A DNA stretch of 64,000 nt from CAWAVN01 sp963825075 (GTDB lineage Bacteria; Planctomycetota; Planctomycetia; Planctomycetales; Planctomycetaceae). The notes under the pieces are model-generated. The model did not search any database. It was not told where the DNA came from and worked only from the letters and a program-made list of their open reading frames with translations. Below are positions 32,738 through 44,655 of this stretch, in pieces. The translations under genes were made by a program, and so were the position numbers. Location: positions 1 to 64,000 of the forward strand of contig CAWGRX010000033.1 in the NCBI GenBank assembly GCA_963825075.1, in the 5' to 3' direction. Numbering within the stretch: the first letter of the stretch is position 1; every line of letters starts with the position of its first letter.

Positions 32738-33568
32738 TCAGTTATCCGCATTCGTGGGACCAGGCGCGATGGGGATGGATGGCTCTTCGGTGGTTTCGCC
32801 GAATTCGGGTTCCACGGGGGTGGGGGATTGGATTACTTCGGAATTGTAGTAAGGCATCATGCCGGACATGCCGGGAGCGTAGGGCGCGGCTGAGATTCCC
32901 GCGGGATAGTTCGCCGGGTAATTAAACGGACAAAGGCCGTATAGGGATCCGTCGGCATAGGGATCCAGGCCGGGACGATTGCCCCACGGATAGCGGTAGG
33001 TTCCATACCGCACCGGGATCGCGTAATGCCAGGCGGGAGGCCAGGGCGGACCGGGGATGGCATTGGGGCGCGGCTGCCATTGCGGCACGCGCTGATGATA
33101 AAAGCCCAACTGCGTGGTGTCCGTGGGTTGATAGACCATCGGCAAGGGCCGGGCATACTTGGCCAGAGGATTCTCGCCGCCCGTGTAATAAGAACTCGGC
33201 CAGTAGCGGGCATATTGCACGGGAACCCGATACAAGGGCCGACGAATCGGCCGCATCCACGGGCCTTGATTTTGATAGCCGTACCAATCTTTTTTGTGGA
33301 TCGGCGTGCCGCCGTTTGGCATATAGGGTTGCGCGCCTCCGCCGTAGTTCGCCAGCGAGTAGGGCGAATTCATCGTTGAGCCGGCCCCCTCCGAAACGCC
33401 CTCGCCGGGGATCGGCAAGGGCTCAGATTCGGTAATCGGCTCCGGCCGGGAATCGGTGATGGTGACTTCGCCCGGCTCTTGATCCTGAGCGTTCGCGGGA
33501 ATCGTTTCGCCCAGGCCGACGCCGGCCAATGCCAGGGCGAGAGTGAGTTTGACGGGAAGTTTGGGCAT
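32738..33568 (-). CDS. Exported Pro/Tyr-rich protein
   Basis: Signal peptide at residues 1-24 (cleavage after ANA). The mature protein is dominated by Pro, Tyr, Trp and Gly with low sequence complexity ('YGYQNQGPWMRPIRRPL', 'PGPPWPPAWHYAIPVRYG') and no known domain. Such proteins are typical of planctomycete surfaces, but the function is unknown. Start 33568 is chosen because AGGA lies 8 bases upstream and the signal peptide begins there. It is the first of three consecutive exported low-complexity genes on the same strand. Confidence 0.75.
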   Translation of the reverse strand: MPKLPVKLTLALALAGVGLGETIPANAQDQEPGEVTITDSRPEPITESEPLPIPGEGVSEGAGSTMNSPYSLANYGGGAQPYMPNGGTPIHKKDWYGYQNQGPWMRPIRRPLYRVPVQYARYWPSSYYTGGENPLAKYARPLPMVYQPTDTTQLGFYHQRVPQWQPRPNAIPGPPWPPAWHYAIPVRYGTYRYPWGNRPGLDPYADGSLYGLCPFNYPANYPAGISAAPYAPGMSGMMPYYNSEVIQSPTPVEPEFGETTEEPSIPIAPGPTNADN

Positions 33569-33786
33569 CGCGTAGTTCCTGGGAGGGGAGGACAAGGAAA
33601 AATTCGATCTATCAAACGAGAGAGCCGGCGCCTTCCACTTTGTGGCCTTTGCTCCTCTATGGCCTTTGTGGCCTTAAAAGAATCCGATATCCGTTCCAAG
33701 GCGCTCCGCACGAGGGGAGTTCGATCCGAGGATTTCCCTCCCTGCGTGGGAGGCCTGGAACGGAGATGTTGAATCAACAAAAGCGG

Positions 33787-35295
33787 TTATTCCTGGCTTT
33801 CTTGTTCCGAACCGTTTTCCGGGACAATTTTGATGCTGCCGGGCACGATCCGCGGAGCGAGATAGCCGGGCGGAAACACGCCGGGACCGGCGGCATTGGG
33901 CGCGGCCGGGTTCGCAACGCCGGGAGCACCGGGCATCCGGGACACGGGCGTCAGCCGGCTCGACGGAAGACCCCAGCCGTAATTGTAGGTGTGCTCCACA
34001 TTCGGCGCGAGCGGCACGCCGACGGGATAGCCATAACCTTGGGCGGCATAGATCCGCCCGTCCCGCTGATCGAAATGATAGGGGTTGACCGGATAGGCCA
34101 TGTAGTAGCATCCGATCGCGGGAACCTCGCGGTGCCAGCCGCCCCGGTCGCCGCGGCGGTATGGGCCTTCGGCATACAGGCATTTGCACAGATGGCAGTC
34201 GGCATACAGGCAGTTGTGCAGATGGCAGTAGGGGGCTTTGCAGCAATGGCGCAACCGGCAGAAGAAGCACTGGCAGTGGTCCTCTTCGCAGTCATCCCAC
34301 TCGCAATAGCCATCGTCGTAGCAGTAGCGTGAACCGTGTTTGCACCACAGCGGGCAACGATGCGACCCGAAAGGCAGCGGGCAGCGATTCGATCCAGCCT
34401 GGCAACCTGAGACGTAAGACGAGCAACCGCCTTGCGTGCAGCTGTCGCTCACGGTGCAATATCCCGCGGATTCCACGCAGGCCCCGCTCGCGCATGCCGG
34501 CTGTTCGTTGCCAACGAGGATAATGCTTTCCGAAGCGGCGTCCGCTTTGACTTCCGGTTCTTCTGCTTGTTCGATCGGCAACAGGGCGACCGCGTTTGTC
34601 GTTTGCCCGCTGGTCAAAGGTTCCGGCACAAACGCAGCCGGTTCGCTCTCATCGAAAACGGGAGCGATCTCTTCGGAAGCCGATGTTTGTTCGCCGGAGG
34701 TCCGATCGTTGGAAACTGGTTCGTCCGAGGAAACGGGACCGCTGATGGTTCCGCAGGCAGCGCCTTGGGAACAAGGCATTTCGCCGCAAGAGCTTCCACA
34801 GAGGCCGCACTTCCTGCCGAGGCCGAACCAGCTCAAACCGAAGCACCGCGAGCGGGAGCCGATGCCGGGACAGCAATCGTCATAATGGCCCCAGCCAGAC
34901 GGCGGCGGGCAACAGGTCGGCTGCCCGGCGTTTTGGGCACGCCACAGATCATCTTTTTCCAGCATCCGCTGTCGGTGCCGGATGTGATGGCCCAACGTCT
35001 TCTCCCGCCACCAATCGCGATGCACCACGCCGGTCGGGCAGCCCAGGGTCGGGTTGGGATAGAAAATCGGCGGATGCCAGGCACCGGGCACGGGTCCGCA
35101 GTCGGGGTAGTCGATTTCCGGCTCGGCCAATTGGTTGGCCGGCTGAAGTTCGGCCGGCTGTTTTTGAGGGAGTTTAATGTCGGTGACGTTGGGATTGACT
35201 GGAGGCTCTTGCGCTTTCGCCGACGTAAACGTCGCCAGCACCAGCAGCCCCGACATCGCCAGCAGTCGCATCATGCGAAAAGGGTCTATGGGCAT
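33787..35295 (-). CDS. Exported Cys/His-rich protein
   Basis: 502 residues with a signal peptide (about residues 1-28, ending AKA). The middle is exceptionally rich in Cys and His: two tandem 10-residue units 'CHLHNCLYAD' and 'CHLCKCLYAE' follow 'CQCFFCRLRHCCKAPY', and further Cys pairs are scattered over residues 100-380. It could bind metal or form disulphide cross-links in the cell envelope. The C-terminus has a Pro-rich, Gly-rich tail. No known family was recognised. Confidence 0.75.
   Translation of the reverse strand: MPIDPFRMMRLLAMSGLLVLATFTSAKAQEPPVNPNVTDIKLPQKQPAELQPANQLAEPEIDYPDCGPVPGAWHPPIFYPNPTLGCPTGVVHRDWWREKTLGHHIRHRQRMLEKDDLWRAQNAGQPTCCPPPSGWGHYDDCCPGIGSRSRCFGLSWFGLGRKCGLCGSSCGEMPCSQGAACGTISGPVSSDEPVSNDRTSGEQTSASEEIAPVFDESEPAAFVPEPLTSGQTTNAVALLPIEQAEEPEVKADAASESIILVGNEQPACASGACVESAGYCTVSDSCTQGGCSSYVSGCQAGSNRCPLPFGSHRCPLWCKHGSRYCYDDGYCEWDDCEEDHCQCFFCRLRHCCKAPYCHLHNCLYADCHLCKCLYAEGPYRRGDRGGWHREVPAIGCYYMAYPVNPYHFDQRDGRIYAAQGYGYPVGVPLAPNVEHTYNYGWGLPSSRLTPVSRMPGAPGVANPAAPNAAGPGVFPPGYLAPRIVPGSIKIVPENGSEQESQE
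34171..34230. repeat. 30-base tandem duplication inside the Cys/His-rich gene
   Basis: Two adjacent 30-base units (34171-34200, 34201-34230) match at 26 of 30 positions and encode the two consecutive 10-residue Cys/His units of the exported protein. They show recent internal expansion of the repeat. Confidence 0.85.
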
Positions 35296-35355
35296 AAGTT
35301 TCGTTCCCTGAATCTGTCTGCGTGAAAGTGGCTTCGTAAAATGAGCAAGCGAGAT

Positions 35356-35934
35356 TTACTGATGGTAATGGTGATACGTCGAGACCGGCGGGCAGAACAG
35401 CGCGAAGGGGCTGATGTGAGAGTGGTATTTGACTTTTACTTCCGTGCCTTGCAGCTTCCATGTTTCGCGGGTCAGCATTCCGTTCCGTGAAACGATCCAG
35501 CGGCCGTTGACTTTGTAATAGAACGGCGGATACATCGCGTGATACTTGTGCTTGTAGAGCATCTCGTGCGGCGAGAAGGCCTGGTTGGTAACTACCGTGC
35601 TCCCGACTTCCTGCGGAACGTAAGGTTGGGGTGAAGGATACATGGGGGCATTGAGATACGGGTAGCCGGGCTGATACAAATACGTCGGAGGCAACTGGGC
35701 CCGTCCGCCTTGAATGGGCATCGGCGGCTGGTTGGCTCCGTAGGTTCCTTGATTCATCCCGTAGGCATAAGGACCCGACTGGGGAGCGGTGACGGGGCGG
35801 GCGGCAGCAGACTCGGGGATGGTTCCGGGGGCAACACCGGAGTTCGGCATCGGAGCCTGGGCTAAAGCCGATGAGGTCGCCGCGGCCGAAGCCAACACAG
35901 TCAGGGCGGCAGCTCGCAGGAGCATTCGGGGCAT
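35356..35934 (-). CDS. Exported Pro/Tyr-rich protein with a conserved C-terminal block
   Basis: Signal peptide at about residues 1-26 (ALA-type end). The middle is Pro/Gly/Tyr-rich ('YQPGYPYLNAPMYPSPQPY'), while the last 80 residues are more ordered: 'FSPHEMLYKHKYHAMYPPF', 'VNGRWIVSRNGMLTRE', 'EVKVKYHSHISPFALF'. Start 35934 is chosen for its GGAGGG ribosome site 7 bases upstream; the open frame to 36003 has none. Third member of the exported trio. Confidence 0.75.
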   Translation of the reverse strand: MPRMLLRAAALTVLASAAATSSALAQAPMPNSGVAPGTIPESAAARPVTAPQSGPYAYGMNQGTYGANQPPMPIQGGRAQLPPTYLYQPGYPYLNAPMYPSPQPYVPQEVGSTVVTNQAFSPHEMLYKHKYHAMYPPFYYKVNGRWIVSRNGMLTRETWKLQGTEVKVKYHSHISPFALFCPPVSTYHHYHQ

Positions 35935-36518
35935 CGAAATTCCCTCCGTGGGTAGAAAGGTCGGCCGAGCGAAAAAAAGTCCCCGCGAACGTCCAATCCT
36001 CATGCGGGAGTTTGCTCGGAGAGCTTTATCGGTTTCGACCGCCGAGACCGGGGGGAATGAGTCCGTTCGCCGGCCGAATCCCCATCAGCCGCCGATTCGG
36101 AACCTCTTGCCCCAAAATGTCTTATAACCCATATAACCCACGGGCCGACTGTTAGAATCCTTGCCATGACTCCAAACCGCAATCGTGCTAAAATCCCCAA
36201 AATCGGCCTTGGGAATTCCACGAACGGACTACCCGCACGACGAGAATTTTCCGATCATGCCCACTAACCAAAACGACCGAAACACCCATTGCCAAATCGC
36301 TTCGAACTGCGTAAGATTACTATACATAGGTTTAATAAGGCGAGCGGGGGTGTCAGCGCCCCCGGTCAGGTCGAATGGTGTGGGCCTCTGTATTTGCAAC
36401 CGTTTGGTCCTTCACAGTTCTCGTTCTTCAAAATATCGTCAACTTCTTACATTCGTGAGCCACCAGCCAGCTTATGCTGGCCGCTCGCCTTTTTTAACAA
36501 ACTTCAGGAGCATTTCCC
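35935..36518. other. Intergenic region upstream of gyrA, with REP-like pair
   Basis: 584 bases between a leftward exported-protein gene and rightward gyrA. It holds the repeat pair at 36339-36489. No ORF here has coding support, and no RNA gene was recognised. The ribosome site AGGAG lies just before the TTG start of gyrA. Confidence 0.6.
36339..36489. repeat. REP-like inverted pair upstream of gyrA
   Basis: A forward unit (36339-36366) starts GGCGAGCGG, then a stem GGGGG...CCCCC, then GGT. About 95 bases later an inverse unit (36462-36489) starts ACC, has the stem CCAGC...GCTGG and ends CCGCTCGCC. The outer GGCGAGCGG/CCGCTCGCC ends are inverted, so the unit is a REPIN-like doublet. Confidence 0.8.
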
Positions 36519-38903
<2,385 letters not shown>

Positions 38904-38906
38904 CCC

Positions 38907-39008
38907 GGCGAGCGGCCGGTGTAAGCCGGCTGGTTTCTTGGAATCCAAATAGCGTTTCGAAGTTTTTCTCCATTTTACATAACCGGGGGGCTGACACCCC
39001 CGCTCGCC
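38907..39008. repeat. REP-like inverted pair between gyrA and gyrB
   Basis: Forward unit 38907-38934 (GGCGAGCGG, stem CCGG...CCGG, ends GGT) and inverse unit 38982-39008 (ACC, stem GGGGGG...CCCCC, ends CGCTCGCC). It is the same doublet type as upstream of gyrA, so gyrA is bracketed on both sides. It occupies most of the gap before gyrB. Confidence 0.8.
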
Positions 39009-39030
39009 AAGGACAACGGACAAACAACAC

Positions 39031-40968
39031 ATGGCCACAGCGACCGCAGCACGCAAATCGGATAGTCAATATACAGGCAGCGACATTACCGTCCTCAAAG
39101 GACTCGAAGCCGTCCGGCATCGGCCTGCGATGTATATCGGCGGGGTCGATATTCGCGGCCTGCATCATCTGGTGTGGGAGATTATCGACAACTCCGTCGA
39201 TGAATACCTCGCCGGGGCCTGCGACCGCATCTCCGTCACGCTCCATAAGGACGGCTCCTCGATCACCGTGCAGGACAACGGCCGGGGCATTCCGGTCGAT
39301 AAGCATCCCGAAGAGAAAAAATCCACGCTGGAAGTCATCCTCACCACCCTCCACGCCGGGGGCAAGTTCTCCAACAAAAACTATGCCCGCAGCGGCGGAC
39401 TGCACGGCGTGGGATCGTCGGTGGTCAACGCCCTCTCGTCCGAACTCGTCGCCACCGTCCACCGCGACAAATACGAATGGCAGCAAAAATACGAGCGGGG
39501 CCTCCCCTTGGGCAAGGTCCGCAAAGTCAAACCCTACCAGGGCACGACGGGCACGATCATTTTCTTCCGCCCCGATGAAAAAATCTTCCCCCGCGTCCAC
39601 TTCAATGCCGACACCATCCGCCAGCATCTGGAAGACATCTCCTACATCCACGGCGGCCTAAAAATTGTCTTCCACGATGAGACCAAAAAAGAAAAATACG
39701 AACTGCATCATCCCGACGGGATCGTGACGTACCTGGAAAAGATCACTGAGGAAAGCCGAAAGAAGCCGGTCCACGAACAGATTTTTTCCGCCGAGAAGGA
39801 CGAAGAAGAACTGCGTGTGGAGATCGTGCTCCGCTGGACCGATGCGACCGACGAGCAGCTTCGCAGCTATGTCAACGGCATCCGCACCCACGCGGGCGGC
39901 ACGCACGAATCGGGGCTAAGGTCCGGCGTCGCGAAGGCCGTGCGGAACTACATGCAGGTCCACGACATCAAGCAGAAGGGCGTGAGCATCACCAACGACG
40001 ACATCCGCGAAGGCTGCGTGGGGATTCTGTCGGTGTTTCTGAGCGATCCGATGTTCCAGGGCCAGACCAAGGAGAAGCTCAACAACGCCGAGGCCCAGAC
40101 TGTGGTGGAAAGCCTCGTCCGGCCGACCTTGGAGAACTGGCTCAACAATAATCCGTCGATCGCCGATGCCGTGGTGGGGCGGATCATCCTCGCCGCCCGC
40201 GCTCGCGAAGCCAGCCGAAACGCGGTGAACGAAGTCCACCGCAAAAAAGCCGGCGGCAAGAAAACCAACCTGCCGGGCAAGCTCGTCGATTGCAGTTCCA
40301 AAAACCCCGAAGAGAGCGAATTGTTCATCGTGGAAGGCGACTCCGCCGGCGGCACCGCGGTCCTGGGCCGCAACAGCAAAACCCAGGCCGTCTTGCCGCT
40401 CAAAGGCAAGCCGCTGAACACCGAAGCCTTAGCCGTCGGCAAGATTCTGAAGAACGCGGAGTTCACTGCGATCGTGGAATCCTTGGGCACGGGCATCGGT
40501 TCCCACTTCGACATCCACAACCTGCGGTATCATCGCATCATCCTGTTGATGGATGCCGACAGCGACGGCTATCACATCAGTACGCTTTTGTTGACGTTCT
40601 TCTTCCGCCACATGCGAGAACTGATCACGGCGGGGAAACTGTTCATCGCCCAGCCGCCGCTTTACAAAATCAGCGTGGGCAAGGAAACCTTTTATGCAAA
40701 GGACGAGGCCCACAAGGAGGAAATCCTCGCGAGCCTTCCCGCCAACCGCAAACCGGAAATCGACCGCTTCAAAGGTCTCGGCGAAATGAACAGCGACCAA
40801 CTCAAGGAAACCACGCTCGACCCGACGCAGCGGGTGCTGTTGCTGGTGGAGATCGAAAGCCAGGTCGATGCGGATACGACCTTCCATCAACTCCTGGGCA
40901 AAGACGCTTCCGAGCGGTATCGGATCATCATGGACGAAGCCACGTTCGCGGATGATGTGGATTTGTGA
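39031..40968 (+). CDS. gyrB: Type IIA topoisomerase subunit B (DNA gyrase B-type)
   Basis: ATPase subunit of type IIA topoisomerase. The GHKL ATPase has 'EIIDNSVDEYLAG', 'DNGRGIPV' and 'GGLHGVGSSVVNALS'. The transducer domain holds 'YVNGIRTHAGGTHE'. The Toprim domain has 'EGDSAGG', 'PLKGKPLN' and 'DADSDG' (the acidic triad is kept; Ser replaces the common Val). The C-terminal 'RFKGLGEM' is also standard. 645 residues, a compact form without the insert of E. coli GyrB. ATG 39031 lacks a strong ribosome site. Together with the preceding gene it forms a two-subunit enzyme. Confidence 0.93.
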   Translation: MATATAARKSDSQYTGSDITVLKGLEAVRHRPAMYIGGVDIRGLHHLVWEIIDNSVDEYLAGACDRISVTLHKDGSSITVQDNGRGIPVDKHPEEKKSTLEVILTTLHAGGKFSNKNYARSGGLHGVGSSVVNALSSELVATVHRDKYEWQQKYERGLPLGKVRKVKPYQGTTGTIIFFRPDEKIFPRVHFNADTIRQHLEDISYIHGGLKIVFHDETKKEKYELHHPDGIVTYLEKITEESRKKPVHEQIFSAEKDEEELRVEIVLRWTDATDEQLRSYVNGIRTHAGGTHESGLRSGVAKAVRNYMQVHDIKQKGVSITNDDIREGCVGILSVFLSDPMFQGQTKEKLNNAEAQTVVESLVRPTLENWLNNNPSIADAVVGRIILAARAREASRNAVNEVHRKKAGGKKTNLPGKLVDCSSKNPEESELFIVEGDSAGGTAVLGRNSKTQAVLPLKGKPLNTEALAVGKILKNAEFTAIVESLGTGIGSHFDIHNLRYHRIILLMDADSDGYHISTLLLTFFFRHMRELITAGKLFIAQPPLYKISVGKETFYAKDEAHKEEILASLPANRKPEIDRFKGLGEMNSDQLKETTLDPTQRVLLLVEIESQVDADTTFHQLLGKDASERYRIIMDEATFADDVDL

Positions 40969-40975
40969 GGAGGAA

Positions 40976-41623
40976 TCAGCCAGCTAAGTGAACAAAGAGA
41001 ACCATCGAAGCGATCAACATGAACAAGACGATGCCCGTGCCGGCGTAGTATTTCTTGAGAGCCGAACCGCTCAATTCATGTCCTGAAAGCTTCACCAGCA
41101 GATAAAAGGCATAAAATTCGAGCGGGATCAAGCCGATTCCCAACACGGCAGCCTTGAATGCCCGCGACGCCAATTCCTCGGTTGATTCGCGGCGATCATC
41201 ACTGCCGGTTTCCTCGACGGATTCTTCCTCGAAATCGTCAGTATTGGTTTGGGCAATGTGAGCTGGGAGATCGACGGACGGCGTTGATTCCGCCTCTTCA
41301 AAGGAGACTCCGCAAGACCAACACACATCGAATCCCGCATCCACATGTTCGCCGCAACGGGCGCAGCTCCACGCAGGGATGGCAGCGGAGGTTTCGGGGT
41401 CTTCCAAAGTGTCCAGAATTTGGGCCGCTTCCCCGGCATGCTCGGCGACTTGCAGCTTCACGCCGCCCAAGGCATTTCCCGCTCCCACAATGGAAAGCAT
41501 GTGGCCGGATTCCGTGCCCACCAGGTAGCAGTGAATCCCTTCATCTTCCAAGAGTCCCTTGGCAATGCTGGCTTCTTGGGGAGTGCCGTAGGTCGCAATC
41601 GTGACCAAATCGTCTGCAAGCAT
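40976..41623 (-). CDS. DUF2007 and zinc-ribbon protein with two membrane helices
   Basis: The first 75 residues match the DUF2007 'putative signal transducing' pattern ('VTIATYGTPQEASIAKGLLED...GIHCYLVG'). A zinc ribbon follows ('CARCGEHV...CWSCG', about residues 89-108), then an acidic linker, and two hydrophobic helices at the C-terminus (about 160-180 and 195-213). No enzymatic motif is visible. It is convergent with gyrB, 8 bases apart. Confidence 0.8.
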   Translation of the reverse strand: MLADDLVTIATYGTPQEASIAKGLLEDEGIHCYLVGTESGHMLSIVGAGNALGGVKLQVAEHAGEAAQILDTLEDPETSAAIPAWSCARCGEHVDAGFDVCWSCGVSFEEAESTPSVDLPAHIAQTNTDDFEEESVEETGSDDRRESTEELASRAFKAAVLGIGLIPLEFYAFYLLVKLSGHELSGSALKKYYAGTGIVLFMLIASMVLFVHLAG

Positions 41624-41638
41624 CCCGCGGCTTTCCGG

Positions 41639-41827
41639 TTAGCGGAAATCTTGATACGAGTCCCAGCACATGTAGAGCACGCCGGCGGCACCGAGCAGCA
41701 GCGTTACATCGAGAATCACCATCTTGTTAAATGGGATCCCCGTAATGAAATCCACCAGCGCCAATAAGGCGACCAGACCGGAAACCGCCCCTGAGCCAAT
41801 GACCATGTTCTTCGGGATATTTGCCAT
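41639..41827 (-). CDS. Small two-helix membrane protein (62 aa)
   Basis: 62 residues with two hydrophobic helices ('GSGAVSGLVALLALVDFI', 'MVILDVTLLLGAAGVLYM') and a short charged tail. Position and codon use match its neighbour: it lies 15 bases upstream of the DUF2007 gene on the same strand, so it is probably part of a two-gene operon. No family recognised. Confidence 0.65.
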   Translation of the reverse strand: MANIPKNMVIGSGAVSGLVALLALVDFITGIPFNKMVILDVTLLLGAAGVLYMCWDSYQDFR

Positions 41828-41984
41828 AATGACCGTTCGCTGTACCGCCAGAGTGATCTAAATAGGTGAAGAAATAAGAGGGGATCGGAGAGTTTCCGCA
41901 GGGATTTTGTCACTTCATTATAAAGTCCCCCGCCACCGCAAATCCAGCGTGGATTTGCAAAACCCGAAAACAGGAATGTCCATC

Positions 41985-44655
41985 TCATGGCTGGGGAGAC
42001 AAAATCTCAAACGAACCGCAGCCGATGATTGCGCGGGCGGCCCCGATCTCGATGGGATCGGCGCAATCGGGGGGAATCTCAAAATCGGAATCCAACAGCA
42101 ATTCCCCGTCAACCAAAATCCGCACCGACGGCGGGGTTTCTTTCACGGGAGAGAGCCGCGAGAGCACGAAGCATTCGCGGTCATCGGGACCGGCGTATTT
42201 TAACCCGAACAAATGTGACTCCGGCTCCCAAATCGTCGAGAGATTTTCTGGGGTTAAGACGCTCTGTTTGAGCCAATGCTTTCGCAGGTTCAGGATTGTC
42301 CGATACCAGCCGCGCATCGTGGGATCGTCGCCGCCGGCGAGTTTTGATTCCTGAAAGGCTCGCTCGTCAGTCGGCGAGACGGCCCCGACCCATTCGTGGT
42401 GGGGATATTCGTTGGCCCGGCCTGCATCGACGGCCCGGCGGAGATGCTCATCCTCGAAGTCCGCAAAAAACCGAAACGGGGCGGAATCGGCGTGTTCTTC
42501 GCCCATGAACAACAGCGGAATCGCCGGGTAGAGCAGAATCAACGCCGCCGCCGCTTTCTGGTGGGCGGGCGAAGTCAGTTGATGTACCCGCAAGCCCCGC
42601 GGATGGTTGCCGATGTTGTCGTGATTCTGAAGCGCGATCACAAAATTGGAGCGGAAAGCATTCATCGGTTCGGACGGCATTTGAGATCGGAGTTTTTCAT
42701 TCATCCGCTGTTGCGGCATGCCTTGGTAAAGAAAGCCGTGCCGAAGCGATTCCGCCAAATCTTCAGGCCCCGTGTATTCGCGGTGCGTGACGACGACTCC
42801 CGGCGCGATGGCCGCATAAATGGAATGCATGATGTCGTCGCACCAGAGGGCATCATACGCCGGCCGATCACCCTCCGGCGGCAAGAGGGCGGGATCGTAA
42901 ATGTTGGCCTCGGCGATCAGATGAAGCTGCCGCAGCGTATCTTTGCGAAACTCGGCCACGCCTGCGCGAATGTCTTCCAGCACGTGCACGGGGCTGTCGT
43001 CTGCCATACAGTGCACCGCATCGAGCCTCAGCCCGTCCAGATGATATTCCCGCAACCAGAACAGGGCGTTTCCGATTATGAATTGACGGACTTGGGCGGC
43101 ATCGGGGCCGTCGAAAGCGAACGCTTCGCCCCAGGGCGTGTGGTGCTTGGCCGAATAATACGGAGCAAACTTCGCCCAGTAATTGCCCTCCGGCCCGACG
43201 TGGTTGTAAACCACATCCAGGATCACCGCGAGGCCCTTGGCGTGGCAGGCGTCGATGAAGGCCTTAAAATCGTCGGGGTTGCCGTAGGTGTTTCGTACCG
43301 CGAACAAATCCACGCCGTCGTAACCCCAATTCCACTGCCCCGGCGTCTGCACCACCGGCATGACCTCGACGGCGGTGATGCCCAGTTCCTTGAGTTCCTC
43401 CAGCTTTGCGATCGCGGCGAGAAATGTTCCCTGGGGCGTGAATGTGCCGACATGGAGTTCGTATATCACCAAATCCCGTTTGGCGACGCCTTTCCAATTT
43501 TGATCGGTCCAGGGAAAGCTATTGGGATCGATGACCTGCGATTCGCCGTGGACGCCTTCGGGTTGAAACCGCGAAACCGGATCCGGGAATCGCTGCCCGC
43601 CGTCCAACCGATACCGATACAGATCGCCGGGGCTGGCATCCTCGACGACGCCCGCGAAATAGCCGTCCGCTTCGCGGGCGAGTTCATAAAATCGCGTGCC
43701 GGCGTCGTTGCGAAGTTCGACTTCGACCGATTCATGCTTGGGCTGCCCAGACGCGGAAATGGGTCCGGTGAAAATCCAGCGGATTGGCCCCCACGGGGAG
43801 CGGCAAGTCTTCGAGCATTTCCAGCGCAACATCCGGAAACAAGCGGTAGCGCAAACAGCCTTCCAACAGGCCGCTGGTTGCCGGGGCGTCGGCGACGACC
43901 AGCCGGTTTTCCCAGCCTCGGTCTTTATGAACCCGATAAACCTCCATCGCCACGCTGCGGTCGGCATTGGCCACGACGATGGCCCGGAACCCCGCCGTGA
44001 GCGCGGCCGTGTCGTTGCCCGAATCGCCCGCGAAAACCACCCCCTGTCTTTCGTATTCCGCATATTCGCACCACCACTTTAGGGCATAGGCTTTCGAGAC
44101 CTGTTTCGGCAAAAAGTCGATCAGCCCATCGCCGTTGAACGGATCGACGCTGGCGATCAACGAATACGGGGCGTCATATTTTTCGAGCCGGCGATTGAGT
44201 TCCTGGACCAAAAATTGCAGTCCCTCCGCATTGGCGTAATAACTCAGCTTGAATCGGCCCTGTTTCTCCTCTTCTTGCAATCTCAGCTCCGGCAAATCGC
44301 GGAGAGCCTCCCGCAAGTCGGCGATGGGAAACGCGGCGATCAACGCATCCAGATGTTCGCCATACGCGGCGACTTCTTGCGGTTCGCCCTCTTCATCCAA
44401 GCGGTAAATCGTCGTGCCCACGTCGCAGATGATCCAATCCGGCTGGGGCAAATCATGCTCGGCACTCGCCGCTTTGACGGACTCCAGATGCCGGCCCGTG
44501 ACATACGTCAAAGTCACGGAATGATGGCGAACCAGTTCCGCCAGCCGCTTGAGATCGGTGCGGTTTTGGGGATGCTCGCCGAGCGGAATCAGGGTGCCGT
44601 CCAGGTCAGTGGCCAGGACGAGATTTGAAAAATTGGGTCGAAGATTGCGGCTCAT
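41985..44655 (-). CDS. treZ: HAD sugar-phosphatase fused to malto-oligosyltrehalose trehalohydrolase (TreZ), one frameshift
   Basis: Residues 1-270 are a HAD phosphatase of the sucrose-phosphatase (S6PP) type: 'LATDLDGTLIP' (nucleophile Asp), 'YVTGRHLES', 'GDSGND'. It runs in the same frame into 'VGANPLDFHRTHFRVWA', the start of a TreZ N-terminal domain. A GH13 TreZ body follows with 'GLRLDAVHCM' (nucleophile Asp), 'IAEANIYDP' (acid/base Glu) and 'LQNHDNIGN' (third Asp). TreZ releases trehalose from maltooligosyltrehalose. One extra C in the CCC run near 43745-43750 splits the frame, but the fusion junction is upstream of it. Start near 44655 is uncertain (no clear ribosome site). No TreY gene is present in the window. 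Confidence 0.85.

Noticed and set aside
36462..36495. Possible terminator: hairpin followed by TTTTTT
   Set aside because: It lies only about 25-30 bases before the gyrA start and matches the REP-like unit; a terminator there would block gyrA.
42396..44000. 534-aa forward ORF opposite HAD-TreZ
   Set aside because: Antisense to a gene with clear GH13 motifs; the product has no domain pattern and is His/Arg/Gly-skewed as expected for a high-GC shadow.
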